Source: Nitrospinota bacterium
Lineage (GTDB): Bacteria; Nitrospinota; Nitrospinia; JACRGO01
NCBI GenBank assembly: GCA_016212295.1
Contig: JACRGO010000199.1
Location: 1-37,367 of the forward strand
DNA: 37,367 nucleotides
Reading direction: 5' to 3'
Shown: one piece after another, positions 12,861-22,377 of the stretch
Layout of the letters: each line of letters begins with the position of its first letter
Numbering within the stretch: the stretch's first letter is position 1
Position numbers and translations under genes: made by a program
The notes under the pieces: generated by a model
Databases searched by the model: none
Seen by the model: the letters and a program-made list of their open reading frames with translations, nothing else
Told to the model about the DNA's origin: nothing

Positions 12861-13814
12861 ATGAAAAAAAGCATTTGGAAAGTATTGATTCTCACGCTTA
12901 GTTTTGGGCTTTTTGCGTCCGCCCTTGTTCCATGTTCCGCCCTTGCCGCTGAGACCGGGACACTTGTGCTTACCACGCAGGACACATCTAAACAGCAGGT
13001 AGCCGCTTCAATCTCCGTGGATGGCGCGCTTAAGGGGACCGGGAAGGTGACCGTGGTGAAGATTACGGCAGGGACACATGAGGTAAAATTCGGAGATTTG
13101 GCTGGATATTCCATTGTGTCTCCAAGAAGTGGAAAGAAAAATGTCACGGTAAAGGCCGGAAAAAAAACCTCAGTGGCGGCGACTTATAAGAAATCCTCTT
13201 CAGGCGGCGGGGTAGCCGGTCCGCAGGTAACCGACATTGACGGCAATGTATACAATTCGGTAGTAATAGGCGCCCAGACATGGATGAAAGAGAATCTTAA
13301 GGTAACCAGATACCGTAACGGCGACGCCATAGGCACAACCACACCGGCAGACCTTCAGGTTTCAGCCTGGACCTCGCTGAAATACCAGTGGGCATATAAT
13401 GGTAACGAAAGCAATGCGGCTGTCTATGGCCGGTTATATACCGGGTATGCCGCGGCCGACAGCAGAGGCGTATGCCCTGCGGGATGGCATTTGCCTACCG
13501 ATGCCGAATGGACAACGCTTACGGATTATCTGGGAGGCAGCAGCGTAGCCGGTGGTAAGATGAAAGAAAGCAGCGGTTTCACAGCGCTTCCGGGTGGTTG
13601 GCGTAACGGCAGAGGTTCGTACCGCCACGGTAGATTGGTCGATACATTCGACGCCATCGGCCGGTACGGTGAGTGGTGGTCGGCTACGGAGTACCACACG
13701 ACGAACGCGTGGACCCGTATGCTGTACTACGATAGCTACTACGATTACAACGATGTGCACCGTGAGTCTCACGGTAAAAGCATCGGTTTTAGCGTTCGCT
13801 GTGTCGGGGATTGA
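12861..13814 (+). CDS. Secreted FISUMP-domain protein
   Basis: A 317-aa protein. A signal peptide (about 1-30, ending ALAAE) is followed by a PEGA-like beta domain (about 33-112) and a Ser/Gly linker. The FISUMP (Fibrobacter succinogenes major paralogous) domain occupies about 122-317: DIDGNVYNSVVIGAQTWMKE, CPAGWHLPTDAEWTTL, LPGGWRNGRG, EWWSATEY and GFSVRCVGD. The fold is C-type-lectin-like and surface binding is plausible. The last 60 codons are dominated by NNC and NNT codons (Tyr, Asp, His, Ser, Asn), as in targets of diversity-generating retroelements, but no reverse transcriptase or template repeat is in this window. The ribosome-binding site AAAGGAG is strong. A relic of the same 3' end lies at 1151-1237. 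Confidence 0.85.
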   Translation: MKKSIWKVLILTLSFGLFASALVPCSALAAETGTLVLTTQDTSKQQVAASISVDGALKGTGKVTVVKITAGTHEVKFGDLAGYSIVSPRSGKKNVTVKAGKKTSVAATYKKSSSGGGVAGPQVTDIDGNVYNSVVIGAQTWMKENLKVTRYRNGDAIGTTTPADLQVSAWTSLKYQWAYNGNESNAAVYGRLYTGYAAADSRGVCPAGWHLPTDAEWTTLTDYLGGSSVAGGKMKESSGFTALPGGWRNGRGSYRHGRLVDTFDAIGRYGEWWSATEYHTTNAWTRMLYYDSYYDYNDVHRESHGKSIGFSVRCVGD

Positions 13815-14271
13815 CTATTTGTCTATTTGACTATTAAAGGCAGTTATCAGGTGTCAGGTATCAGTAGTCAGGGAAGGCAAAAGACAGAGAATTGAAGACA
13901 GAGGACGGAAGACAGAGGACAGAGGCGCATGACTCATGACCCATGACGCATAATGGAGGGCTTTTGCCGCCCATCATGGAAGATTGTGGCCGCGGAGGAC
14001 GGTGGCCGGTTTGCTGTCAGACTGTGACATGTCTTTAAGAGTGGATACGATGGCCCGCCTGTCCCAAAGGGCGAATCCGATGGCGATGGAGCCTTACAGA
14101 AGGCTATCCTGATTTTCATGCTCTCACCGTGGTTGCCGGCGCTTATTGGACGGTAATACCAGAGGAAATCAAGTCCAGCCCGCGCCTGAATTAATGCTGG
14201 CGGATTGGGGGCGGCTGATTGAAAATGCGGCAAAAGGCAGGCCATATTTATGGTTTTAATTCTCATGGATA
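13815..14271. other. Repeat array and unassigned DNA after FISUMP gene
   Basis: 13815-13955 carries TATTTGACTATT, CAGTTATCAGGTGTCAGG, GAAGACAGAGGACGG and GCGCATGACTCATGACCC blocks, in the order also seen after the FISUMP relic at 1237. 13956-14271 has some coding-like texture, but I recognise no product on either strand; it may be decayed coding DNA. The 110-aa minus-strand ORF here has no family signature. Confidence 0.5.
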
Positions 14272-14364
14272 TTATACCTTTTTGGAATGGTCTTCTCTGT
14301 AAGAAACTATAAGCCCGAATAAAGCTATAATCAGCACAGCGGCCAAAATAATGTAAAAAACCAT
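14272..14364 (-). CDS. 30-residue single-pass membrane peptide
   Basis: Too short for the ORF track. ATG 14364 opens 30 codons encoding a single hydrophobic helix (VFYIILAAVLIIALFGLIV) and a charged tail (SYREDHSKKV). It starts 5 nt after the stop of the 65-aa membrane protein, and a G-rich stretch (AGGGGGG) at about 8 nt could serve as ribosome-binding site. The compact hydrophobic/charged design and the tight spacing suggest a real small membrane protein co-transcribed with its neighbour. It also resembles small stress or type I toxin-like peptides, but I cannot assign a family. Confidence 0.5.
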   Translation of the reverse strand: MVFYIILAAVLIIALFGLIVSYREDHSKKV

Positions 14365-14369
14365 GGTAC

Positions 14370-14567
14370 TTACCCCCCTGTATCTTTAGGTGGAATAATG
14401 TAAAAAGCTGTAATAACTAAAATTAAAATGGAACCGAAAATACTAATGCCAGTGTATAAATTTAATTTATCCGTAAGCAAGCTGCCAATAAATCCCACAG
14501 TGGTAAGATACTTCGCAACATCCATCAGCATTTTGCCCAATTCTTTACGCCTGTCCTCATGCCGCAT
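14370..14567 (-). CDS. 65-residue two-helix membrane protein
   Basis: A 65-aa protein with a charged N-terminus (MRHEDRRKELGKML) and two predicted transmembrane helices (about residues 22-34 and 40-57), ending PPKDTGG. I recognise no family. There is no Shine-Dalgarno sequence before ATG 14567, but a consensus promoter places +1 at the start codon, as for three other genes in this window. A 30-residue membrane peptide follows 5 nt downstream. The promoter strongly supports expression of this otherwise easily overlooked ORF. Confidence 0.65.
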   Translation of the reverse strand: MRHEDRRKELGKMLMDVAKYLTTVGFIGSLLTDKLNLYTGISIFGSILILVITAFYIIPPKDTGG

Positions 14568-14573
14568 ATATTT

Positions 14574-14602
14574 ATCATAATCCGAACGTAAATCGATGTC
14601 AA
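14574..14602 (-). promoter_or_regulatory. Promoter of predicted leaderless small-membrane-protein mRNA
   Basis: Minus strand: TTGACA (14602-14597), a 17-nt spacer, TATGAT (14579-14574), six nucleotides, then ATG at 14567. Confidence 0.7.
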
Positions 14603-14724
14603 AGAAAAGTCGTCCAAAATCGTGGTAAATAAAAAAGGCGATGCGTTCGTCGCGGATTTGTAATCTGTCATTGGATATTGGTTAACGGTAAATAAAATTT
14701 TCAAAAAACTTTTTCTTGACAGCT

Positions 14725-16251
14725 TTATTCCTCCAGCCTGAAACGCCGGAGAAGCGCCCCGGCCCTCCCGGCTTTTTCCATTATCTCCCTGTCCTCTTTC
14801 TCAAAGGGCCGTGTTTTATAGCATAGAAGAAAATAAAACGCCGCGCCGAGGACTGCCGTGGCCGCCACTGAGGCGGTCTCTTGGACAAAGGGAAGGAGGC
14901 CCTTGATTAGAAGGCCCATCAGCAGGCTGCAAAGGAGCGACTTGCCAAGGCTTTTCCAAGGCATCAGCAGAGGAACGTGGCTTCGGGTCAAGAGAAATTC
15001 CATAAGATAGACCGTGGAAATGGAGGCGATGCCCACCTTTATGACAGCCGTTACCCCAAAGCCTTCATGCAGCAGCCAGGCATTAACAGCCGTTGAGAAC
15101 AGGAAAATCAATTTAGAATAAAACCCGAACTCAGGTTTTTGGATGGTATTGTAGATCGGGACCAGGGCAAAGCGAAAACTATAAATAGTAAAATACCACG
15201 AAGCAAGAACGTAGACCTCAAGGGAGGTGAGATATTCCGGATTGAACGCAAGCCGTATGGCCGGCTCCGCAAGGAGGACCATTCCGAAGAGCAAAGGGAC
15301 CGCGAGAAAGCCGGTCAAGCGGGTGTAAAAGGAAAAAAATAAACCAAGGCTTTCTTTTTTTCGCGTCTGAGTATAGAGCCTGACTATATAGGGAAAAACC
15401 ACGGCCGCGCCCAAAACCGACGGGGAATTTGTGATGATCGTCTGGGGAATCTTGATGCCGAAGGTATATTCTCCCACCGCCTGGGAACCCATCCAATAGC
15501 TTATAAGATACACGTCAATGGTGAGGGAGGTAAAGAGATCTCCCACAAGGCCTAAGTGGGCGAAGGCGCAATAACGAAGTATGGTTTTTTTTTCAAATTT
15601 CTGTTCCCCGTGGTCAGGGAGGTCCAAAAGCGAGGTCTTCACTTTCCATAGAGTCGGCAGGAATAACATGAACAATGCGGCAGCCTGCGCCCAAAGCGCG
15701 CCTTTCAGGCCGAGTCCGGAATGCAGGGAGAGGGCGGTAAGGACAAGGGAAAGAAGCGTATAGAAAAAACGGCAAAAGACGCGGTACTTTACCTCTATCT
15801 GGGCTATCAGGGTAATGTCCAGGACCTCCGATAAAAGGGAAAAAAATATTATCCACGAAAACACATGCAGGAGGGGCGGCGAAAACGCCCTGTCGCGGCT
15901 TATATAATTAGCTGTGTCTTGGAATAGAAAAAAAAACGCCGCTACGGCTGCGCTGACTATCAAGGCATAGGCCAATGAAAAACGCACCAGTTTCTTGGCG
16001 AGTAAAAAGTTTTGGCTTGCGACATAGCCGGGAACAAAGCGGGCGATTGAGAACAACGAAATCGAACTGATGAAACCCAGGAGGGTGATGGTAGTGAACA
16101 CGAAGGAGTAAATCCCGTAATCACGCACTGTCAGATACCGGGCCAGGAGTATGACTGTAAGGAATTGCAGGAGCAATTGCAGGTTGGCGGCAACCGAGGT
16201 TATTACCATCCCTTCGGCGGTTTTTTTATGAATGCTTTGAGTGTCAATCAT
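14725..16251 (-). CDS. Polysaccharide flippase, Wzx/MOP superfamily
   Basis: A 508-aa integral membrane protein with about 12-14 predicted helices. It has the polysaccharide-biosynthesis (MOP exporter) pattern: an N-terminal LLQFLTVILLARYLTVRDYG segment and AVGEYTFGIKIP in the middle. Such proteins flip lipid-linked oligosaccharides across the inner membrane for O-antigen, capsule or exopolysaccharide. No glycosyltransferases or polymerase are adjacent, so the substrate is unknown. ATG 16251 has no clear Shine-Dalgarno sequence. Confidence 0.85.
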   Translation of the reverse strand: MIDTQSIHKKTAEGMVITSVAANLQLLLQFLTVILLARYLTVRDYGIYSFVFTTITLLGFISSISLFSIARFVPGYVASQNFLLAKKLVRFSLAYALIVSAAVAAFFFLFQDTANYISRDRAFSPPLLHVFSWIIFFSLLSEVLDITLIAQIEVKYRVFCRFFYTLLSLVLTALSLHSGLGLKGALWAQAAALFMLFLPTLWKVKTSLLDLPDHGEQKFEKKTILRYCAFAHLGLVGDLFTSLTIDVYLISYWMGSQAVGEYTFGIKIPQTIITNSPSVLGAAVVFPYIVRLYTQTRKKESLGLFFSFYTRLTGFLAVPLLFGMVLLAEPAIRLAFNPEYLTSLEVYVLASWYFTIYSFRFALVPIYNTIQKPEFGFYSKLIFLFSTAVNAWLLHEGFGVTAVIKVGIASISTVYLMEFLLTRSHVPLLMPWKSLGKSLLCSLLMGLLIKGLLPFVQETASVAATAVLGAAFYFLLCYKTRPFEKEDREIMEKAGRAGALLRRFRLEE

Positions 16252-16344
16252 GCTGGCATGAAAGGCGGAACTGCTTGAACGGTATTTTACATTTGACGTT
16301 TAAATATGCTAACTTAATATGCCTTTATTATCAATGCGTTATAT

Positions 16345-16412
16345 TATCACGTTCAGAAATTTGCGTTTTCCGCCTGCCTGTGCGTCGCACGCAGACAGGC
16401 GCAATTTTTTTA
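16345..16412 (+). repeat. Hairpin repeat, inverted copy of the one at 28938
   Basis: CACGTTCAGAAATTTGCG is followed by a stem-loop, CGCCTGCCTGTGCGTCGCACGCAGACAGGCG. The reverse complement appears at 28938-29003, where it ends in the start codon of the DUF2232 gene. A shorter version is at 8345-8375. Confidence 0.75.
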
Positions 16413-16421
16413 AGTTAGAAA

Positions 16422-16727
16422 CTGTCTTGAAAAAATATTAAGGCTTGCTTGCAAATTGCCGGAGAAATCCTTAACACACCCCGGCCTTCGGCCACCCCTC
16501 TCAAGAGGGGAATCTATAGATGATGGCGCCTTTTTAGCAGGCAACTATGGGATTAACTAACTATGAATCGTGGCAAGCCGCTGGAAATCATGCTGGCGGT
16601 GACTAAAAAATTTATTCCTTTAAAAATTCCCCTCTTGAGAGGGGTGGCCGAAGGCCGGGGTGTGTTAAGGGGCTTCTTATTCAGGCCTCATATTCTCGCT
16701 TCAGTATAAACATTTTTTTCAAGACAG
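16422..16727. mobile_element. MITE-like element with perfect 45-bp inner inverted repeats
   Basis: 16469-16513 and 16626-16670 are perfect 45-bp inverted repeats around a 112-bp centre. Each arm itself contains two hairpins (CCGGCCTTCGGCC and CCCCTCTCAAGAGGGG). Further out, CTGTCTTGAAAAAA (16422-16435) is inverted at 16727-16713, giving terminal repeats of a roughly 306-bp element. No transposase is encoded. It interrupts the composite repeat that is continuous at 8340-8450, consistent with insertion. Mobility is inference. Confidence 0.6.
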
Positions 16728-16754
16728 CTCCTTAGTCGTCTTAATACATCGAAA

Positions 16755-16785
16755 TTTATTTTGATTGCGGCCATGTCGCGCTAGG
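16755..16785 (+). repeat. GCGGCCATGTCGCGC dispersed repeat
   Basis: TTTGATTGCGGCCATGTCGC matches the element at about 8413-8441 upstream of miaB. Here it ends at the likely -10 or ribosome-binding region of the response regulator gene. Confidence 0.7.
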
Positions 16786-16793
16786 ATATCTCC

Positions 16794-17576
16794 ATGGAAA
16801 AGAGAGTTTTGATAGTTGATGACGACGAGGACACCCAAATGCTGTTGGACGCCGTTCTCAAGAAAGAAGGGTGGATAACCTCTCAGGCCTGGAACGGCGA
16901 GCAGTGCCTGTCCATGCTGGAAGAGGTTTCCCCTGATGTGATTCTTCTTGATTATAGCATGCCGGGCATGGATGGAAGGGAAGTCCTCTTTAAAATAAAA
17001 GAGAAAGGCTGCAATATTCCTGTCATCGCCATTACGGCGTTTACCATTGAAAAACTTCCCAGGGATTTTTTGGAATTGGGGGCCTTTGATTTTCTTTCCA
17101 AGCCGCTGAAAAAATCCGATCTTGTTTTTTCAACCACCAAGGCATTCAACTATAAGACCCTTTGGGACCAGTTGGCGAAATACAAGGAAAAGGATTACGA
17201 CTTTACCCACCTGGAAGAAAATTTAGCCAAGATAGCCAGCGGAGACCCCAGCCTGGAAATGGGGAGATATATGCTGCTGGAAAGGCAAAAATCCTATGGG
17301 CTTGAACAATTTTTTTCTTTTTTTGTTGGCAGAAGGCGGGAACTGCAAAACAATGTCTTGAAACTTGAGCAATTTGTTGATTCCCTGGATTCCGGGGAAT
17401 CGGAGGAGGCCAAGGCCGCCTGCGGTTCCATTTCCGAGATTCTTGACGCCTACTATATTGCTGTTGAAAAGACCGCTGCCCTTTTGGACGAATTGAAATC
17501 GCGCGAGGAGCGGTTCAAGAAGGAAGACGAGGACAGGAAAATTTCAAGTCAATATAAACCGGAAGAGGACCAGTAG
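16794..17576 (+). CDS. Response regulator with helical output region
   Basis: A 260-aa protein. An N-terminal receiver domain (1-120) has acidic D10-D11, phosphoacceptor D53 (VILLDYSMPG), T81 and K103 (LSKPL). The C-terminal 140 residues are helical and charged, with no DNA-binding or enzymatic signature; a conserved-looking FFSFFVGRRRELQNNVLKLE segment is present. The output is probably protein-protein interaction. The ATG has a weak AGGA 7 nt upstream; alternatively TAGGAT six nucleotides before the ATG could be a -10 box of a leaderless mRNA. Confidence 0.8.
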   Translation: MEKRVLIVDDDEDTQMLLDAVLKKEGWITSQAWNGEQCLSMLEEVSPDVILLDYSMPGMDGREVLFKIKEKGCNIPVIAITAFTIEKLPRDFLELGAFDFLSKPLKKSDLVFSTTKAFNYKTLWDQLAKYKEKDYDFTHLEENLAKIASGDPSLEMGRYMLLERQKSYGLEQFFSFFVGRRRELQNNVLKLEQFVDSLDSGESEEAKAACGSISEILDAYYIAVEKTAALLDELKSREERFKKEDEDRKISSQYKPEEDQ

Positions 17577-17711
17577 CCGCGAAGCGCGCGAAGGCCGCGA
17601 AGAAAAAAATCCGTTTCAAGATTACCTAAGCTTACCTCATTATTTTTAATTGCGTTTTTTCTCGAAGTATTCATTAAGAACATGGCTTCTCAAATTGATT
17701 AATGAAAAGGC

Positions 17712-17790
17712 CGGAACCACGAATTAACACTAATATTTAATGAAAACATACTTTAACAATTAGTGTTCATTCGTGTCCATTAGTGGTTCC
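17712..17790. repeat. Imperfect inverted repeat
   Basis: GGAACCACGAATTAACACTAA (17712) pairs with TTAGTGTTCATTCGTG...TTAGTGGTTCC (to 17790), with a bulge in the right arm. It lies in the 257-nt gap between the response regulator and rlmB and may act as a transcript-end structure. Confidence 0.55.
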
Positions 17791-17833
17791 TAAGCTTTTG
17801 TTTTGTAAAGAAACACCTTGAAATTCCGATACG

Positions 17834-18592
17834 ATGAAGCCAACTGACGAGCATTCGTTCTTGTACGGGATTCAACCCGTTTCGGAGGCGTTGAACTCCG
17901 ACCCTTGCCTTGTAAAAAAAATCCTTGTTTGCGGCGGAAAGAACAATCCCAAGCTCGCGTGGATATTGGAAGAGTCGCGGAAGAAAGGCATAGCGGTTTC
18001 GGAGATGGAAAAAAAAAACCTTGAAAAAGACTTCGGAATTTTGTATCATCAAGGGGTCATCGGCCTCATATCGGCTTTCCAATATATTTCCATAGAAGAT
18101 TTAGTTCAACAGGCATTTCAAAAAACACCGGCGCCGGCCATAGCTTTATTGGATGGCATAACTGATCCAGGCAACTTGGGCGGGGTTATTCGTTCCGCGG
18201 AAGCATTAGGGCTGCAAGGCATCGTTATTCCTAAAAACAGGTCCGCCTCCATCTCTCCGGCGGTTTACAAAAGGTCCGCTGGTTCGGTTTATCATATTCC
18301 AATTTCACGAGTCACCAATTTATCTCAAACCATTGAGTATCTGAAGAAGGAAGGATTTTGGATTATCGGCGCTGACGCCGGGACAGGCGCTCCGGCTTGG
18401 GACCGCGATATGAAAGGTCCAGTGGCCGTTATTCTGGGCTCCGAGGACAAGGGACTGAGAAGGTTGACTTCAAAATCATGTGATTTTTCCATTTCCATAC
18501 CAATGGAAGGGAAAACAAAATCATTGAACGTCGCCTCCGCGGCGGCGATTATTTTTTATGAAATCAACCGCCAACGAAAACGGCTTCGCTGA
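17834..18592 (+). CDS. rlmB: 23S rRNA 2'-O-ribose methyltransferase, RlmB/TrmH family
   Basis: A 252-aa SPOUT methyltransferase. The N-terminal substrate-binding domain (FLYGIQPVSEAL, HQGVIGLIS) is of the L30e-like type. The C-terminal SpoU domain has motif 1 (DPGNLGGVIRSAEALG), motif 2 (AVILGSEDKGL) and motif 3 (IPMEGKTKSLNVASAAAIIF). The pattern fits RlmB (Gm2251 of 23S rRNA) or a close TrmH homologue; the exact target nucleotide is inferred. There is no Shine-Dalgarno sequence. The start codon follows a TTGAAATTCCGATAC block also seen upstream of the DUF433 gene. Confidence 0.88.
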   Translation: MKPTDEHSFLYGIQPVSEALNSDPCLVKKILVCGGKNNPKLAWILEESRKKGIAVSEMEKKNLEKDFGILYHQGVIGLISAFQYISIEDLVQQAFQKTPAPAIALLDGITDPGNLGGVIRSAEALGLQGIVIPKNRSASISPAVYKRSAGSVYHIPISRVTNLSQTIEYLKKEGFWIIGADAGTGAPAWDRDMKGPVAVILGSEDKGLRRLTSKSCDFSISIPMEGKTKSLNVASAAAIIFYEINRQRKRLR

Positions 18593-18669
18593 ATATTTTT
18601 TCCTGGTTTTTTTTCTCCGCTGTTCTTTGTTCTATATTCATTAATCGATTTATTAAAGGAGGGTGAAAT

Positions 18670-19347
18670 ATGTTTTACCATAGAAGCAAGCGGGCCAAAT
18701 ATTTTTTTTCTTCCTTTCTAGCAATATGCCTGCTCTTTTCCCATTTTTCCTTTCTGATTCTGGAGGAGGCGGTCTACTATCAAAGAACGTCCTACCTGCG
18801 GAAAGTCTACTTTGAAAGAGCGGCCCAGAGGAAGTCGGATCAGCAAAAACTCCAAAAAATAGAGGAAAGGGACAGGATACTGAAGGCAATCAAAAGTTAC
18901 AAGCCTGATTTGAGAAGCGAAAAAGTTTCCGAATTGACTGATATCATTTGCGAGGTGGGAGGCGATTATAATTATGATCCCATCTTTCTCCTGGCGGTCA
19001 TCTTCACGGAAAGCTCCATGAGGCGCACAGCGGTTTCCAGCGCCGGCGCCATGGGGTTGATGCAGATTCGCCCTTTCGTTGGCAAGGACCTTGCCCACGA
19101 GACCAAGGTATCGTGGAACGGAAGCGATACCCTGTTGGATCCAGGTGTGAATATCAAACTTGGCGCCCATTATCTAGGAAAAATGTTTCAAAGATTCAAC
19201 GGAGACCAGAGGCTGGCCCTCGAGGCATATAATAACGGCCCGACTCTTGTAAAGGAGAGAGTAGCGGCTTACGGGGATTTTTCGTCCCCCTATTCCCAAA
19301 GAGTTTTCAGGACTTATGAAAAATTGAAAATGAACGCGAAAATTTAG
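18670..19347 (+). CDS. Lytic transglycosylase, SLT domain
   Basis: A 225-aa exported or membrane-anchored protein with one N-terminal hydrophobic helix (about 11-32). A coiled-coil stretch (KSDQQKLQKIEERDRILK) comes next. The SLT domain has the catalytic Glu in FTESSM, followed by SAGAMGLMQI and EAYNNGP. It cleaves peptidoglycan glycan strands, releasing 1,6-anhydro muropeptides. AAAGGAGG gives a clear start. It ends 14 nt before prfB. Confidence 0.88.
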   Translation: MFYHRSKRAKYFFSSFLAICLLFSHFSFLILEEAVYYQRTSYLRKVYFERAAQRKSDQQKLQKIEERDRILKAIKSYKPDLRSEKVSELTDIICEVGGDYNYDPIFLLAVIFTESSMRRTAVSSAGAMGLMQIRPFVGKDLAHETKVSWNGSDTLLDPGVNIKLGAHYLGKMFQRFNGDQRLALEAYNNGPTLVKERVAAYGDFSSPYSQRVFRTYEKLKMNAKI

Positions 19348-19361
19348 GAGAGAAAAGAAAA

Positions 19362-20465
19362 ATGTTTGAAGACCAGAAAAACACATTGAAAGAACTTCAA
19401 AACAGGCTGGCCCGCCTAAGGGGCCGTCTTTGACATCGCTGAAAAAGAAGAGAATGTAGCGGAATTCGACGCCATTATTTCATCTCCCGGTTTTTGGGAC
19501 AACAAGGACAAGGCCCAGGGAATTCTGACTCAAAGGGGACAGCTCAGCAAGGCCCTCGATTCCTGGAGAGCGCTGGAAAGTTCCATGGCCGATCTGGAAA
19601 CCTTCCTTGAGATGGGAGAAGAGGAAGGCGACGAGCAGTCAGTGCTCCCCGAAATCATGCAAGGGATCAGTTCCCTCCAGGAAAAAATCCGTAAAGCGGA
19701 ACTGGCTGAAATGCTTTCCGGGGAAATGGACCCGAATAACGCCATTGTCACCATACACCCTGGCGCGGGCGGGACCGAGTCCCAGGACTGGGCCCAAATG
19801 CTCCTCAGAATGTATCTAAGGTGGGCGGAAAAAAACGGTTTTAAAACAGAGATCATCGATTACCAGCCCGGAGAAGAGGCCGGGATAAAAAGCGTTACCT
19901 TTCTTGTTAGTGGAGAGTGCGCTTACGGCTACATAAAGGCAGAAGCCGGCATACACCGGCTGGTCAGGATTTCCCCCTTTGACGCCAACAAAAGGCGCCA
20001 TACTTCCTTCGCGGCTCTTGCCGCCCTTCCAGAAATAGACGAAAATATAGAAGTGGATATAGATGAGGGTGACTTGAGAATCGACACCTTCCGCTCCAGC
20101 GGGTCCGGAGGGCAGCACGTCAACGTCACCGATTCAGCGGTCAGGATCACCCACATCCCCACCGGCATTGTCGTCCAGTGCCAGAACGAACGCTCCCAGC
20201 ACAAGAATAAAGCCTCCGCGATGAAGGTCCTTCGCGCGCGACTTTATGAACTGGAGAAGGAAAAATTATTGAACAAGAGAGAGGACATTGCCGGGGAAAA
20301 GAAGGAAATAGCCTGGGGAAGCCAGATCAGGTCCTACGTGCTCCACCCCTATCGCATGGCAAAAGACACGCGCACAGGCATGGAATCCGGAAACGTGGAC
20401 GCGGTCCTGGATGGTGACCTTAATTCCTTTATCGAGGCATTTTTGCTTAAGGGGAAAGGAGAAAA

Positions 20466-20469
<4 letters not shown>
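19362..20469 (+). CDS. prfB: Peptide chain release factor 2, programmed +1 frameshift
   Basis: RF2 recognises UGA and UAA stop codons. The first 23 codons (MFEDQKNTLKEL...) run into an in-frame TGA at 19431. The site CTTTGAC, with an AAGGGG Shine-Dalgarno-like stimulator just upstream, is the classical autoregulatory frameshift. After the +1 shift translation continues from GAC (19432) to TGA 20467-20469, giving 368 aa. The codon-recognition SPF motif (RISPFDANKRR) and the peptidyl-transferase GGQ motif (SGSGGQHVN) are intact. AGGAG precedes ATG 19362. The ORF track shows only the part after 19585. The stop overlaps the next gene in ATGA. Confidence 0.95.
19421..19437 (+). promoter_or_regulatory. 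RF2 programmed frameshift site
   Basis: The slippery CTT followed by TGA C, preceded by AAGGGG at 19418-19423. At low RF2 the ribosome pauses at UGA and shifts +1. Confidence 0.92.
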
Positions 20470-21866
<1,397 letters not shown>

Positions 21867-21897
21867 AATTGAAGAGAGTATACAAAAGGAGACATCC

Positions 21898-22140
21898 ATG
21901 CAAATAAAAGTTCAGCAGTGGGGGCATAGTCTGGCTTTGCGAATTCCCAAAACATACGCAGCGGATATTAAGCTCCATAAAGGTTCTGTTGTGGATATGC
22001 TAGAAACAGAGGGAAAACTTGTAATTAAGCCGATTGAGGAGACCTTGTCTGCTCTTGAACAACTCCTCGCGAAGGTTACAAAAGAAAATATCCATCATGA
22101 GGTTGATACAGGTTTCTCCGTTGGAAACGAAATATGGTAG
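21898..22140 (+). CDS. MazE-like antitoxin, AbrB/SpoVT fold
   Basis: An 80-aa protein with the MazE pattern VQQWGHSLALRIPKTYAADI, a swapped-hairpin AbrB-type DNA-binding fold, and an acidic C-terminal toxin-binding tail. The ORF track starts at 21826, but ATG 21898 has AAAGGAG at a good distance and gives the family N-terminus (MQIKVQQWG). It overlaps the following mazF remnant. The antitoxin is intact although its toxin is not, so it may persist as a regulator or as protection against related MazF toxins. Confidence 0.85.
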   Translation: MQIKVQQWGHSLALRIPKTYAADIKLHKGSVVDMLETEGKLVIKPIEETLSALEQLLAKVTKENIHHEVDTGFSVGNEIW

Positions 22141-22326
22141 CTCGAAAGGCACATGTCCCGGATCGAGGTGATATTGATCCCTAAAGGAACAAAGGCTTCA
22201 GGAGCCATTCCAACAGACCATGTCAAAAATCTTGACTGGAAAATCAGAAACGCTGAGTTAATCTGCAAGCTCCCTGATGAAACCACAAACGAAGTCCTTA
22301 AAAGGCTCAATACCTTGTTGAGTTAG
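22134..22326 (+). pseudogene. MazF toxin with internal deletion
   Basis: The ATG at 22134 overlaps the mazE stop and opens with VARKAHVPDRGDI, the MazF N-terminus, but stops at TAA 22182 after 16 codons. The MazF C-terminus (ASGAIPTDHVKNLDW, ICKLPDETTNEVLKRLNTLL) continues in the +1 frame from about 22177 to TAG 22324. The central part of the SH3-like barrel, about 50 residues in normal homologues, is missing, and the deletion is out of frame. The toxin cannot be functional. Confidence 0.85.
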
Positions 22327-22377
22327 AAATACTTCGCGTCCTTGGCGGCTAATTTATCTCTTAATTTTTTTTTCAAT

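Noticed and set aside
13934-14266. 110-aa minus-strand ORF after the FISUMP gene
   Set aside because: No family signature and no ribosome-binding site. Probably decayed DNA.
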